From: Alkalisalibacterium limincola
GTDB lineage: Bacteria > Pseudomonadota > Gammaproteobacteria > Xanthomonadales > Xanthomonadaceae
Assembly: GCF_008017755.1 (NCBI RefSeq)
Contig: NZ_VRTS01000001.1
Span: 549,807 to 613,806 of the forward strand
DNA length: 64,000 nt
Direction of reading: 5' to 3'
Below, one piece after another: positions 18,541 to 28,025 of this stretch (positions are counted from its first letter, which is position 1; the number at the start of each line of letters is the position of its first letter). Under the pieces are notes generated by a model that saw only the letters and a program-made list of their open reading frames with translations, did not search any database and was not told where the DNA came from. Made by a program: the position numbers and the translations under genes.

Positions 18541-18882
18541 TCAGGTTCGACGGCCAGCGTCGCCACCCGGCACCTGCGGGTGCAGATGCACGGCAAGCCA
18601 AAGTGCGCCATCGGACGTGGACGTGACGGTGTGGCGGACACCGGCAGGCAGGAAGACATAATCGCCGGAAGCGAGTGCAACGCGCTCGTCGGCGACCTCG
18701 ATAGTCGCCTCGCCGCGCAGGAGGACCACCCATTCGTCCTGGGCTTGGACCAACTCGGCGGGAGACGAGCTCGAAGAGCTGACAATGCGCTCGACGACAA
18801 GATTGCGGTGAGCCAGCAAGCTGTCGAAGCGCTCGCCGGTGGGCGGCGCCTGGGTGTCGGCGAATAGGTTGCCGCGCTTCAT
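18541..18882 (-). CDS. Small cupin-domain protein
   Basis: A 113-residue single cupin barrel. The first motif region (QAQDEWVVLLRGEATIEV) and the second (GDYVFLPAGVRHTV) are recognisable, with His and Glu positions for a metal. Small cupins of this type are often annotated as phosphoribosylaminoimidazole-like or sugar-binding, but nothing here fixes a substrate. The ATG at 18882 lies 12 bases after a GGGAGG. It sits between a carboxylate transporter upstream and the zinc-ribbon gene downstream, all on the minus strand. Confidence 0.78.
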   Translation of the reverse strand: MKRGNLFADTQAPPTGERFDSLLAHRNLVVERIVSSSSSSPAELVQAQDEWVVLLRGEATIEVADERVALASGDYVFLPAGVRHTVTSTSDGALWLAVHLHPQVPGGDAGRRT

Positions 18883-18941
18883 GATTGCGGACGACCTCCC
18901 TCTTGGTGCCCGACTTCGACCCCGACCGCCTGCAGTTTCCA

Positions 18942-20432
18942 TCACCCCGCCCCACCCCCGCAAATCCCTGCCGGCACCAGGCTCACCGCCACCGTCACCA
19001 GCACGATGCCCACGAGGTTCAACACGATCCCCGCCCGCACCATTTGCCCGATCGTGATCGCTCCCGAACCGAACACGATCGCATTGGGCGGCGTGGCCAC
19101 CGGCAGCATGAACGCATAGCTGGCTCCCAGGCCCACGGCGAGCAGCAGCGGGATCGGGTCGACGCCCAGGCCCAGCGCCACGGCGGCAACCACCGGCACG
19201 AAGGCGGTGGCCATCGCCGTGTTCGACGTCAGTTCGGTCAGGAAGACCACCAGCACAGCCACGGCGAACGCCACCAGCAGCATCGGCATGCCGGCCAGGC
19301 CGCCGAGGCCACCGGCGATGAACGCGTCCACGTCGTGCAGCGACACCGCCATCGCCAGGCTCAACCCGCCGCCGAACAGCAGCAGGATGCCCCAGGGCAG
19401 CTTCACCGCCGTTTCCCAGTCCAGCACGCGGCGACCGTCGCCGGTGGGCAGCATGAACAACAGCAAGGGGGCAGCCACGGCAATGACGGCGTCGCTCAGG
19501 CCGGCCAGCCCCGTCCACGCCACCAGCTGGGGTCGCAGGATCCACGCCATGGCGGCACTGCCGAATACAATCGCCACCAGCCGCTCGGGGCGCTGCATCG
19601 CTCCCAGCGCGTGCATTTCACCACGGATCGCCTCGCGGCCACCCGGCAGTTCCTCTATGCGGATCGGATGGGCCAGGCGCGTCAGGTAAAGCCAGGCGAT
19701 CGGCAGGAACACCGCCACGATCGGCACGCCGAAGCGCATCCAGTCCAGCATCGACACCTCGCAGCCGTACTGGTTGCGGATGAAGCTGGCGGCCACCAGG
19801 TTGGGAGGCGAGCCAATCAGCGTGCCGCTGCCTCCGATCGAAGCGGCGTAGGCGATGGCCAGCATCAGACAGGTGCCGAATGCGGCCGCGGCCTCCCTCG
19901 GCACGCCGCTTCCCTCGCGCTTCACCATGGCGATGATCGACACGCCCACCGGCAACAGGATGATCGTGGCCGCGGTATTGGAGATCCACATCGACAGGAA
20001 GGCCGTGGCCAGCATGAAGCCGGCCACCAGCCGCAGTGGCCGCGTGCCGACGGCCAGGATGATCCACAGCGCCAGGCGCTTGTGCAGGCCCCAGCGCTGC
20101 ATCGCCAGGCCCAGCATGAAGCCGCCCATGAACAGGAAGATGATGTCGCTGGCAAAGGGCCGCAGCGTGTCGGCGAGTGGCGCCACGCCCAGCAGCGGGA
20201 AGGCGACGATGGGAAGCAGCGCGGTGGCCGGAAGCGGCAGCGCCTCGGTCATCCACCACGTGGCCATGCATACGCCGATGCCGGCGGTGACGCGGCCGGC
20301 ATGGGTCAGCCCGTCGCCGGCGCCCTCGCCCGCCGGCAGCAGCCACCATGCCAGCACGGCCAGCAGCGGCCCCAGCCACAGGCCGACGCGTTGATGCAGG
20401 GCGGGACGGGTGGTGGGCGCGGCATCGCTCAT
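18942..20432 (-). CDS. SLC13/DASS family anion:Na+ symporter
   Basis: A 496-residue membrane protein with the two conserved SNT motifs of the DASS fold (SNTAATIILLPV and SNTAMATAFVPV) and the GSPPN substrate loop. These carriers import di- or tricarboxylates or sulfate with sodium. The ATG at 20432 is chosen; a GTG two codons earlier is possible. It overlaps nothing, and the cupin gene follows 59 bases downstream. A C4-dicarboxylate substrate is the commonest case, but this is inference. Confidence 0.9.
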   Translation of the reverse strand: MSDAAPTTRPALHQRVGLWLGPLLAVLAWWLLPAGEGAGDGLTHAGRVTAGIGVCMATWWMTEALPLPATALLPIVAFPLLGVAPLADTLRPFASDIIFLFMGGFMLGLAMQRWGLHKRLALWIILAVGTRPLRLVAGFMLATAFLSMWISNTAATIILLPVGVSIIAMVKREGSGVPREAAAAFGTCLMLAIAYAASIGGSGTLIGSPPNLVAASFIRNQYGCEVSMLDWMRFGVPIVAVFLPIAWLYLTRLAHPIRIEELPGGREAIRGEMHALGAMQRPERLVAIVFGSAAMAWILRPQLVAWTGLAGLSDAVIAVAAPLLLFMLPTGDGRRVLDWETAVKLPWGILLLFGGGLSLAMAVSLHDVDAFIAGGLGGLAGMPMLLVAFAVAVLVVFLTELTSNTAMATAFVPVVAAVALGLGVDPIPLLLAVGLGASYAFMLPVATPPNAIVFGSGAITIGQMVRAGIVLNLVGIVLVTVAVSLVPAGICGGGAG

Positions 20433-20446
20433 CGCCACGCACTATG

Positions 20447-21688
20447 TCAGCGAGTCACCCGCTCCGCCAGCACCGCGCCAGCCAGCAGCAGCGCTCCGGC
20501 CAGGAGAAACGCGGCACCCGGCAGGTGGACCGGCGCGAGGTCGGAGATGAAGAACGCGAACACCGCAGCGAACATCGCCGGGCCGAAGACGCCGGCCAGG
20601 CTGCCCAGGCTGGTCAATGCGCCCTGCAGCCGCCCCTGGTGCCCCGGATCCACCCGACGCGTGGCCAGTGACTGGACCGAGGGGCTGACCATGCCCCACA
20701 GCGCCATGATCGGGATGCCGGCGACGAACACGGCGCCAGTGGGCGCCAGGCCGTAGATGATGAAGCCCGCCGCACCGCACACCAGTCCGATCAGCATCGC
20801 GCGGCGCTCGCCGATGCGCGGCACCACCACGCGCACCAGCCCGGCCTGCACGATGACGCTGCACACGCCAACCGCCGCCAGCACCAGGCCGATGGTCTGC
20901 GAGCTCCATCCATAGCGGGAGCCGACGTACAGCACGTACACCGCCGGCAGCACGTAGTGCGCCAGCTGCGAGGTGATCTGCACCAGCGCCAGGCCCATCA
21001 GGCCCGGCCGCGAGCGCAGCAGGGCGATGCCGCCCAGCGGGTTCGCGCGCCGCGCATCGAAGCGCGCGGCGCGTCGCTCCGCGGGCAGCGATTCGGGCAG
21101 GACGAACAGGCCGTAGCAGAAGTTCGCCAGTACCAGCGTAGCGGCGGCCCAGAATGGCGCACGCAACGAGATCTCGCCCAGGAAGCCGCCCAGTGCCGGG
21201 CCGAGGATGAATCCCAGGCCGAAAGCCGCACCCAGCAGCCCGAATGCGGCCGCGCGCTTCTCAGGCGCGGTGGTATCGGCGATGTAGGCGTGTGCGGTGG
21301 ACACGCTGGCCGAGGTGATGCCGGCGATGACGCGTCCGATCATCAGCAGCGGCAGCGTGTTCACCACCGCCAGCAGGATGAAGTCCAGGCCCAGGCCCAG
21401 GCACGAGATCAGGATGACCGGCCGCCTGCCGAAACGATCCGAGAGGGCGCCCTGCACCGGCGCGAACAGGAACTGGCCCAGCGCGAACACGGTGCCGAAC
21501 AAACCCACCCACAACGCGGCCCGGCCCAGGTCGCCACCGAGGAAGGCCTCGATGAGCTGCGGCAGCACCGGGATGATCACGCCGAAGGCCAGCATGTCCA
21601 GCATCACGGTGAAGAAGATGAAGACCAGCGCGGCCCGCCGCACGGGCGGTGCGACCTTGGTGGTGGAGGCGGAAGAGACGGCGTTCAC
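20447..21688 (-). CDS. MFS transporter, TetA-like
   Basis: A 413-residue, 12-helix major facilitator. The loop after helix 2 carries the signature GALSDRFGRRPVILIS, and helix 5 has GPALGGFLGE, both as in the tetracycline-efflux (DHA1) branch. Many environmental members are not resistance determinants, so no resistance is claimed. The start is the GTG at 21688; no ATG occurs before the first helix (AALVFIFFTVMLDM). The downstream transporter begins 14 bases beyond its stop, so the two may share a transcript. Confidence 0.88.
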   Translation of the reverse strand: MNAVSSASTTKVAPPVRRAALVFIFFTVMLDMLAFGVIIPVLPQLIEAFLGGDLGRAALWVGLFGTVFALGQFLFAPVQGALSDRFGRRPVILISCLGLGLDFILLAVVNTLPLLMIGRVIAGITSASVSTAHAYIADTTAPEKRAAAFGLLGAAFGLGFILGPALGGFLGEISLRAPFWAAATLVLANFCYGLFVLPESLPAERRAARFDARRANPLGGIALLRSRPGLMGLALVQITSQLAHYVLPAVYVLYVGSRYGWSSQTIGLVLAAVGVCSVIVQAGLVRVVVPRIGERRAMLIGLVCGAAGFIIYGLAPTGAVFVAGIPIMALWGMVSPSVQSLATRRVDPGHQGRLQGALTSLGSLAGVFGPAMFAAVFAFFISDLAPVHLPGAAFLLAGALLLAGAVLAERVTR

Positions 21689-21754
21689 GACACGATTGCA
21701 GTAGACGGAGCCGCGCAGTTTAGCGGCTGTGGACCGTGCCGACCGGCACTTGGG

Positions 21755-23043
21755 TCAATCGCCGCCAGGCTCCTTGGGTTCCGGCGCCTCCCCGTCCGGC
21801 CCGGGGACCTCGTCCGCGGCCCGCGCCGGCGACTCGACACCACGCAGGCGGTCGCGAAGCTCCCATTCCAGGTAGCCGATGGCATCAAACGCATTGAGGA
21901 CGTTGTAGATCTCCTCGATGCGCGAGTTCGTCAGCTCGGCCAGTTCGTTGATCTTGCGCGGCTGCGAGAGCTTGGCCGCGACCTTGTACTGCTGCGGGTA
22001 GTCCTTGGCCAGTTCCAGGAAGCGGCTCAGCCAGTAGCGCCCCCCCGGGTCCAGGTGGTCGGCGAGGCGCCCGTTCCCGTTCACCAGGGCACACAGCCAT
22101 TGCAGCTTCACCATCGGCCGTGCCGGCTGGCTGGCGCGCACGGCTTCGATCTCGGCCATCGTCAGCTGCTCGAAGGACTCCACCGGGAATGACTGCAGGC
22201 AGTGCAGTTCCAACTCGGCGAGATCCACGTCGGCGTGGAAGACGCGCAGCTTCGGGTCCAGCACCAGCGGGTGCACCCCGCCATGGGTGGTTCGGCACGG
22301 TCCGCCGAGGATGTCGTGCCGCAGATAGTCGATCAGTGGAAGCACGCGCAGGTCGCGGCGTGCGGTCTCGCCCGAGCGGAGCTGGCGCGATCCATCCCCG
22401 GCCGTCCCCTGGCCCACCCGGTCCTCGGCGGCTTGCAAGCGCGACTCGCTTCGGGCCGAACGCGCGTCCACGCGCTCGAACGAGGTGTCGGCATCGAGCT
22501 TGATGTCGACGATGCGATCGACATCGTCGGCATCGGGGTCGCGCCGGAACAGTGCGTCGTCCTCTTCCTCCCAGCGGTAGCGCTCTCCTTCATCGCGGCT
22601 GCGCGCCGCTCCGGTCGGGATCGACGCGAGCACGTCCATGTCGAGCAGTTCGGGGGCCTCGCCTTCGTCGAGGTCGGCGGTGAAGAAGTCCTCGCCGTGG
22701 CTCAGGACCCGGGCGCCGGCTCCTGGGAGGGCGTGAGCGCATTGAACACCCGCACCACCGCGTCGAGCTTGAGCGGGCGGCGCAGCTGCCAGTCGCCGCT
22801 GTCGGGTGTACCCGTGTCCACCACGCACACGAAGGGGCGGCCGGCCTGGCGCGCCTGGGTGATCGCCGCATCGCCGGACAGGGTCGAGGGGTCGACGACG
22901 ACGAGATCGGGCTCGCCACCTTCATCGTCCAGCCGCCACTGCGCCTCCAGCCTGGAGCGACCCTGGCGAAGCAGGAGCCTCAGCAGCGCGGTCTCCTCGT
23001 CGCCACCGCCCACGAATTGAATGCTGCGTCTCGCCTTCGCCAT
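21755..23043 (-). CDS. Pseudo-receiver/winged-helix-like protein of unknown function (probably frameshifted)
   Basis: Two adjoining frames. The first (ATG at 23043, 113 codons) looks like a response-regulator receiver: alternating strands, VVVDPS at the usual phosphoacceptor region and RRPLKLDAV with the conserved Lys. The second frame has no start codon near the junction and reads SHGEDFFTADLDE onward for about 315 residues. It ends with a helix-turn-helix-like stretch (NELAELTNSRIEEIYNV). Adding one G to the plus-strand AGG near 22705 joins them into 429 residues. A true two-gene arrangement cannot be excluded. Function unknown. The receiver lacks clear acidic-pocket residues and may not be phosphorylated. 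Confidence 0.6.
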
Positions 23044-23165
23044 GCGTGAGTCCGTTCTCCATGCAGCCCATCGGCCCGCTGAAGTCTAGCGTCTTCACGC
23101 ACCTGGAAGCTGACTGCCGACCCCCCGGCGTCCTGGGCAGGCGACCGGCGGCTATGATCGACCCG

Positions 23166-23771
23166 ATGAAGAACTACGACCGCGACTATTTCCAGCGCTG
23201 GTACCGCCAGCAAAGCCAGCCACGCAAGGCGCGCGAGCGTCTGGAGAGGAAAGTCGCGCTGGCGGTGGCCATGGCCGAGTACCACCTCGACCGACCCCTG
23301 CGCAACGTGCTCGACATCGGCTGTGGCGAAGGCGCGTGGCGCAAGCCCCTGCGCAGGCTCCGACCCGATGTCGACTACCTGGGCTTCGACAGCAGCGAGT
23401 ATGTGGTCGCCCGCCATGGACTCACGCGCAACATCCGCTTTGCCCACTTCGGTGATTTCGAGGTGCTGCGGCCGGGCGAACCGGTGGACCTGCTGGTGTG
23501 CTCCGACGTGGTGCACTACCTCGACGCCCGGGAACTGCGTCGGGGACTGTCGGGTTTCGGGGAACTGTGCCGCGGCGTCGCGTTCATCGACCTGTTCTGC
23601 CGCGGTGACGGATTCAGCGGCGATACCGAGGGCTTCCACGCCCGGCCCGCAGGCTGGTACAGGAAGGTGTTCAGTGAATACGGCCTGGTGGCCTGCGGCA
23701 GCCACGCCTACCTCAGCCCCGCCATCGAGGGCGTAACGGCGGCACTGGAGCGCTTCCCGCGGGATTCGTGA
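23166..23771 (+). CDS. Class I SAM-dependent methyltransferase
   Basis: About 200 residues. The SAM-binding motif I is VLDIGCGEGAW, followed by the acidic end of strand 2 (YLGFDSS) and motif IV LLVCSDVVHYLD. The frame opens far upstream; ATGs at 23154 and 23166 are the plausible starts. I favour 23166 because MKNYDRDYFQRWYR is where the fold begins. Neither has a strong ribosome site. It diverges from the pseudo-receiver gene, with a gap of about 120 bases. The substrate is not indicated. Confidence 0.8.
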   Translation: MKNYDRDYFQRWYRQQSQPRKARERLERKVALAVAMAEYHLDRPLRNVLDIGCGEGAWRKPLRRLRPDVDYLGFDSSEYVVARHGLTRNIRFAHFGDFEVLRPGEPVDLLVCSDVVHYLDARELRRGLSGFGELCRGVAFIDLFCRGDGFSGDTEGFHARPAGWYRKVFSEYGLVACGSHAYLSPAIEGVTAALERFPRDS

Positions 23772-23848
23772 ATTGTGCGGGCGGTCACACGCCGGGGACG
23801 GCGCTGGGCTAGACTTGTTGCGGTGCACCAATAGAGGCGTCCACGCCA

Positions 23849-25090
23849 ATGCTCTACCAATTCCATGAGACCACCCGCTCCCTGCTGAGCCCGTTCGTGT
23901 ACTGGTCGCAGGCCAACGCACGCATGTTCTCCGAATCCGGCAGCTGGATGTCGCGGCTGCCCGGCGCCGAGCGCGTGGCGGCCAGCTACGAATTGATGCA
24001 TCGGCTGGGCAAGGACTACGAGAAGCCCGAATTCGAATTGCACCAGGCCACCGCGCACGGCCAGCAGATCGCCGTGATCGAGCAGACCGTGGTCGACGAC
24101 CCGTTCTGCCGGCTGCTGCGCTTCAAGCGCTACAGCGACGACCCGTCCACGATCGATGCAATGAAGAACGACCCGGTGGTGCTGGTCGTGGCGCCGCTGT
24201 CGGGCCACCACTCCACCTTGCTGCGCGACACCGTGCGCACGCTGCTGCAGGACCACAAGGTCTATGTCACCGACTGGCGCGATGCGCGCATGGTGCCGCT
24301 GCAGGCTGGCGATTTCGGGCTGGACGACTACATCGCCACGATCCGGCGCTTCATCGCCGAGATCGGCGCCAAGGACCTCAACGTCATCGCGGTCTGCCAG
24401 CCGACCGTCCCGGTGCTGGCGGCGGTGTCGCTGATGGCCTCGGCCGGCGAGACCACGCCACGCAGCCTCGTGCTGATGGGTGGCCCGGTCGACCCGCGCA
24501 ACAACCCGACCCAGGTCAACAGCCTCGCGACGACGAAGCCGCTGCAGTGGTTCCGCAGCCAGCTCATCCACATCGTGCCGTCGAACTACCCCGGCCACGG
24601 GCGCCGCGTGTACCCGGGCTTCCTGCAGCACATGGGCTTCATCGCGATGAACCCGAGCCGCCACTTCGAGTCGCACTGGGATTTCTACGGTCACCTGGTG
24701 CGCGGCGATCTCGAGGACGCCGACGGTCACCGGCGCTTCTACGATGAGTACAACGCCGTGCTCGACATGCCCGAGACCTACTATCTGGACACGATCGAGG
24801 TGGTCTTCCAGCGCCACCTGCTGCCGCGGGGCGAGTGGGACGTGGCGGGCGAGCGGGTGCGTCCGCAGGACATCACGAACACGTCCATCCTGACCATCGA
24901 AGGCGAGCTCGACGACATCTCCGGCCTGGGCCAGACCCGGGCGGCGCTGGACCTGTGCAGCGGCGTGAAGCCGGCGCGCAAGCGCCACTTCGAGGTGAAG
25001 GGCGCCGGCCACTACGGCATCTTCAGCGGCCGCCGTTGGCGCGACAAGGTCTATCCCGAGGTCAAGGCCTTCATCCGCGGCGCGAAATAG
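23849..25090 (+). CDS. phaZ: Intracellular polyhydroxyalkanoate depolymerase
   Basis: A 413-residue protein lacking a signal peptide that matches the PhaZ1/PHB-depolymerase C-terminal family over its whole length (start MLYQFHETTRSLLSP). The nucleophile elbow is AVCQPT, with a Cys where lipases have Ser, as in the catalytic-Cys enzymes of Cupriavidus. The acid Asp (GELDDISG) and the terminal His (GAGHYGIFSG) are present. It should mobilise stored PHA granules to hydroxyacids. No PHA synthase or phasin gene lies in this window. Confidence 0.9.
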   Translation: MLYQFHETTRSLLSPFVYWSQANARMFSESGSWMSRLPGAERVAASYELMHRLGKDYEKPEFELHQATAHGQQIAVIEQTVVDDPFCRLLRFKRYSDDPSTIDAMKNDPVVLVVAPLSGHHSTLLRDTVRTLLQDHKVYVTDWRDARMVPLQAGDFGLDDYIATIRRFIAEIGAKDLNVIAVCQPTVPVLAAVSLMASAGETTPRSLVLMGGPVDPRNNPTQVNSLATTKPLQWFRSQLIHIVPSNYPGHGRRVYPGFLQHMGFIAMNPSRHFESHWDFYGHLVRGDLEDADGHRRFYDEYNAVLDMPETYYLDTIEVVFQRHLLPRGEWDVAGERVRPQDITNTSILTIEGELDDISGLGQTRAALDLCSGVKPARKRHFEVKGAGHYGIFSGRRWRDKVYPEVKAFIRGAK

Positions 25091-25107
25091 CAGCTCCCGC
25101 GCGGGCC

Positions 25108-25737
25108 TTACCCGCGCACGCCGAAGATCCGGTCGCCGGCATCCCCCAGGCCGGGCAGGATGTAGCCGGCCCCGTTGAGCCGCTCGTCGATCGCGGCGAC
25201 ATGCACCGCGATTTCCGGGTGGGCCTGGCGCAAGCGCTCCAGGCCTTCCGGGGCGGCAACAAGGAACAGCGTCTTGATTCGCGTGCAGCCGCGCGCCTTG
25301 ACCATGTCGATCGTCGCGATGGCGGTGCCTGCGGTCGCCAGCATCGGGTCGATGACCAGGGCCACCTGCCCGTCGAGTCGTTCACCGAGCTTGCTGCAGT
25401 AGGCCTGCGCCTGGAGCGTGTGCTCGTCGCGTTGCAGGCCGACCACGCCCACACGCGCCCCGGGCAGCAGGCCCAGCACCCCCGACAGCATGCCCAGACC
25501 GGCCCGCAGGATCGGCACCACGGTGACCGCCGCTTCGTCCACGCGAGGCACCTCGAGGGGCCCTGCCCAGCCCTTCACCGTTGTCCTGCCCACGGGCAGG
25601 TCGCGGGTAGCCTCATGCGCCAGCATCGCGGACAGCTCGGCGGCCAGGGCCCGCATCTCGCGGTGCCCCACGGCGGCGTCGCGCATCAGGCCCAGTTTGT
25701 GGCGGGCCAGGGGGTGGTCGAGGACGAACACGCTCAT
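25108..25737 (-). CDS. upp: Uracil phosphoribosyltransferase
   Basis: A 209-residue protein of normal length. The PRPP-binding loop is VALVIDPMLATAGTA, and the C-terminal GLGDAGDRIFGVRG closes the uracil site. It converts uracil and PRPP to UMP in pyrimidine salvage. ATG at 25737; the frame extends upstream without homology. It is convergent with phaZ, 17 bases between stops, and divergent from the EF-hand gene. Confidence 0.95.
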   Translation of the reverse strand: MSVFVLDHPLARHKLGLMRDAAVGHREMRALAAELSAMLAHEATRDLPVGRTTVKGWAGPLEVPRVDEAAVTVVPILRAGLGMLSGVLGLLPGARVGVVGLQRDEHTLQAQAYCSKLGERLDGQVALVIDPMLATAGTAIATIDMVKARGCTRIKTLFLVAAPEGLERLRQAHPEIAVHVAAIDERLNGAGYILPGLGDAGDRIFGVRG

Positions 25738-25901
25738 GGGGTGGCTTCCTCTGTCTGCAAACCCCGGATTATCGCCCTCTGCCGCGCACACGTGCAGCCT
25801 GCAGTAGAGGCACGCAAAGGCCGTGCAAGATCCCGTAATCGAATCGTTAGCGCGGGCCAGGGATCAGTGACTTGCGGCTGGAAAAGGGCCTGGACCGGGT
25901 G

Positions 25902-25917
25902 TGGCACGGAGTGTGCA
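25902..25917 (+). promoter_or_regulatory. Candidate sigma-54 (-24/-12) promoter
   Basis: TGGCACG, four bases, then GTGCA. This matches the consensus TGGCACG-N4-TTGCA with one mismatch. The invariant GG (25903-25904) and GC (25915-25916) are exactly ten bases apart. It faces the EF-hand gene, whose ATG is 64 bases downstream of the GC. No enhancer-binding protein site was identified. Confidence 0.5.
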
Positions 25918-25980
25918 GGTGCATCCATTGCGGGTCGCCCCCACGGCCCCACCCCCCCTGTTCCACAAAGGATACTGACG

Positions 25981-26304
25981 ATGAAGATGAACAAGCTTTC
26001 CGCCTCGATGATCGCCGCCACCTTCGCCCTGGGCCTTTCGGCCACCGCGATCGCCGCCGATGACGACTGGCTGCAGGACCCGGAGCCGAGCTATCACGGC
26101 GAGACCGACACCGGCGCCGACGTGAGCTTCGAGGAGCTTGACGTGAATGGTGACGGCTATATCCACCAGGCCGATGTCCCGGCCGACCACGAACTGTCGA
26201 ACCTCTTCGCGCAGTATGACCTCGATGGCGACGGCCGCCTGAGCCGTGCCGAGTTCGAGCTTTATGCCGGCGAGGACCACGTCGACAGCGAGCCGGCCGA
26301 GTAA
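25981..26304 (+). CDS. Secreted EF-hand calcium-binding protein
   Basis: A 107-residue protein with a signal peptide (residues 1-26, cleavage after AIA). It has two canonical EF-hand loops at residues 54-65 (DVNGDGYIHQAD) and 80-91 (DLDGDGRLSRAE), both with the acidic residue at position 12. It is very acidic overall. An AAAGGA ribosome site precedes the ATG at 25981. A calcium-sensing or buffering role in the periplasm is inferred. A sigma-54-like promoter lies upstream and a strong hairpin downstream, so it is probably transcribed alone. Confidence 0.85.
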   Translation: MKMNKLSASMIAATFALGLSATAIAADDDWLQDPEPSYHGETDTGADVSFEELDVNGDGYIHQADVPADHELSNLFAQYDLDGDGRLSRAEFELYAGEDHVDSEPAE

Positions 26305-26342
26305 GCGCACCGGAACTCCGGTTCCTGCGCAAGCCGCACGTC

Positions 26343-26368
26343 GGGAGCGGGCCTTCGGGTCCGCTCCC
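26343..26368 (+). terminator. Rho-independent terminator after EF-hand gene
   Basis: GGGAGCGG and CCGCTCCC flank GCC-TTCG-GGT, an 11-pair stem with one wobble pair and a UUCG tetraloop. TTCGTTTG follows. It lies 39 bases after the EF-hand stop codon. Confidence 0.7.
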
Positions 26369-26465
26369 TTCGTTTGCGCGGCCCCGTCCGCCCCACTGGA
26401 GCGAGCCGCGTGGGCGCGCGATCGGCTTTGCCGTAGCATCGACGGCGCCGCGACGGAGTGCGCCG

Positions 26466-27485
26466 ATGAACGACCACGAGATCCAGACCGACACCGGGGA
26501 CCCCCGCCCCGCGCGCCCGGACGAGCCCTACGCGGGGCTGGGCCATGACACCGTGCTGGCCGCGCTCGAGTCGCTTGGCTGCCGCTGCGATGGCCACGTG
26601 CTCGCGCTCAACAGCTACGAGAACCGGGTCTATCGGATCGGACTGGAGGACCAGGCGCCGGTGGTTGCGAAGTTCTACCGACCCGGCCGCTGGAGCGACG
26701 CGGCCATCGAGGAGGAGCACCACTTCACCCGGGAGCTCCTGGATGGCGGTGTGTCGGTGGTCGCACCGCTGGAATTCAACGCCCACACGCTGCACCACTT
26801 CGGTGGCTTCCGCTTTGCGCTGTTCCCACTTCGCGGCGGCCGCGCGCCGGAGCTTGGCCAGCGCGAGACGCTCCGACGCCTCGGCCAGGCGCTGGCACGC
26901 ATGCACAACGTCGGGGCCGCGTCAGCCTTCCAGCACCGGATCCGCATCGATGTCGAAAGCTACGGCCATGACGCGCTCGACACGCTGCTCGACGGACACT
27001 GGATCCCCCCCGACATCGAGGAGAACTTCGAGCGCCTGGGCGAGCGCCTGCTTGATCTGGTGGAAGACGCCTGGGAGGACGTGGAACCCCGCACGCTGCG
27101 GCTCCACGGCGATTGCCATCCCGGCAACATCCTGTGGCGCGAGCCGCCTGGCCAGCCCGGCGAGGCACACTTCGTCGACCTCGATGATGCGCTTTCCGGC
27201 CCAGCCATCCAGGACCTGTGGATGCTGATGCCAGCCGATCCGCAGGCGCCCGAACGGGACTGGCTGCTGGAGGGCTATGAAACCTTCCGCGCGTTCGATC
27301 GCGCGGAGCTGGCCCTGGTGGAGCCCCTGCGGACCCTGCGCATGCTGCACTTCAACGCGTGGATCGCACGCCGCTGGGCGGACCCTGCCTTCCCGGCGGC
27401 GTTCGGCTGGTTTGATTCACCGCGACATTTCGAATCCCTGATCGGCCAGCTGCAGGAGCAGCTGTCGGTGCTTCAGGAACGCTGA
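26466..27485 (+). CDS. srkA: Stress-response serine/threonine kinase SrkA (YihE/RdoA)
   Basis: A 339-residue protein of the aminoglycoside-phosphotransferase fold. It has the family start region (LNSYENRVYRIGLED), the catalytic loop LHGDCHPGNILW and the metal-binding FVDLDDALSGPAIQDLWM. In E. coli SrkA protects against oxidative and envelope stress downstream of Cpx. ATG at 26466. A hemerythrin gene follows 23 bases later in the same direction, consistent with a stress-linked pair. Confidence 0.9.
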   Translation: MNDHEIQTDTGDPRPARPDEPYAGLGHDTVLAALESLGCRCDGHVLALNSYENRVYRIGLEDQAPVVAKFYRPGRWSDAAIEEEHHFTRELLDGGVSVVAPLEFNAHTLHHFGGFRFALFPLRGGRAPELGQRETLRRLGQALARMHNVGAASAFQHRIRIDVESYGHDALDTLLDGHWIPPDIEENFERLGERLLDLVEDAWEDVEPRTLRLHGDCHPGNILWREPPGQPGEAHFVDLDDALSGPAIQDLWMLMPADPQAPERDWLLEGYETFRAFDRAELALVEPLRTLRMLHFNAWIARRWADPAFPAAFGWFDSPRHFESLIGQLQEQLSVLQER

Positions 27486-27508
27486 ACCCCGTCAACAGGA
27501 GTGACCCG

Positions 27509-27952
27509 ATGGACATCTTCCAGGCCCTGCGCGCAGACCACGAGGTCCAGCGCGACCTCCTCGAAAAGCTGGTGGCGACCCAAGGCGCCAGCGATGAACG
27601 CAAGGCGCTGTTCTCGAGGCTCAAGACCGAGCTCGAAGCGCATGCAGCGGCCGAGGAACGCGAGTTCTACGCCCCGCTGATGCACGAGGACCTCACCCAG
27701 GACAAGTCGCGCCACGGCGTGGCCGAGCACTTCCAGATCGATTGCCTGCTAAAGAAACTCGAGCAGTACGAATGGGATGCGCCGGCCTGGCTGCAGACCG
27801 CACGCGAACTCAAGGACAAGGTCGAGCACCATCTCGAGGAAGAGGAGCACGAGCTGTTCCAGATGGCAGGCAAGGTGCTTTCCGATGCGAAGAAGTCGGG
27901 ACTGGCCCACAGCTACCAGCAGGAGATGGAGCGCCAGCGGCACGCCGATTGA
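27509..27952 (+). CDS. Hemerythrin HHE-domain protein
   Basis: A 147-residue four-helix protein with His/Glu ligands spread through [29 protein letters not shown] and [11 protein letters not shown]. This is the pattern of a non-haem di-iron hemerythrin-like domain. Such proteins bind oxygen or NO, or sense iron. An AGGAG sits 7 bases before the ATG. It is close behind srkA and probably in the same operon. Confidence 0.88.
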   Translation: MDIFQALRADHEVQRDLLEKLVATQGASDERKALFSRLKTELEAHAAAEEREFYAPLMHEDLTQDKSRHGVAEHFQIDCLLKKLEQYEWDAPAWLQTARELKDKVEHHLEEEEHELFQMAGKVLSDAKKSGLAHSYQQEMERQRHAD

Positions 27953-28025
27953 GGCCGGCAGGACGAAACCGCGGCCCTGGGCCGTTGTAGAGTGGCAGCA
28001 CTTCACTCGGCCACGGGGCGGTTCG

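Noticed and set aside
20447..21688. Reading the TetA-like MFS gene as an antibiotic-resistance gene
   Set aside because: Family resemblance alone does not show drug export; there is no TetR-type regulator or mobile element beside it.
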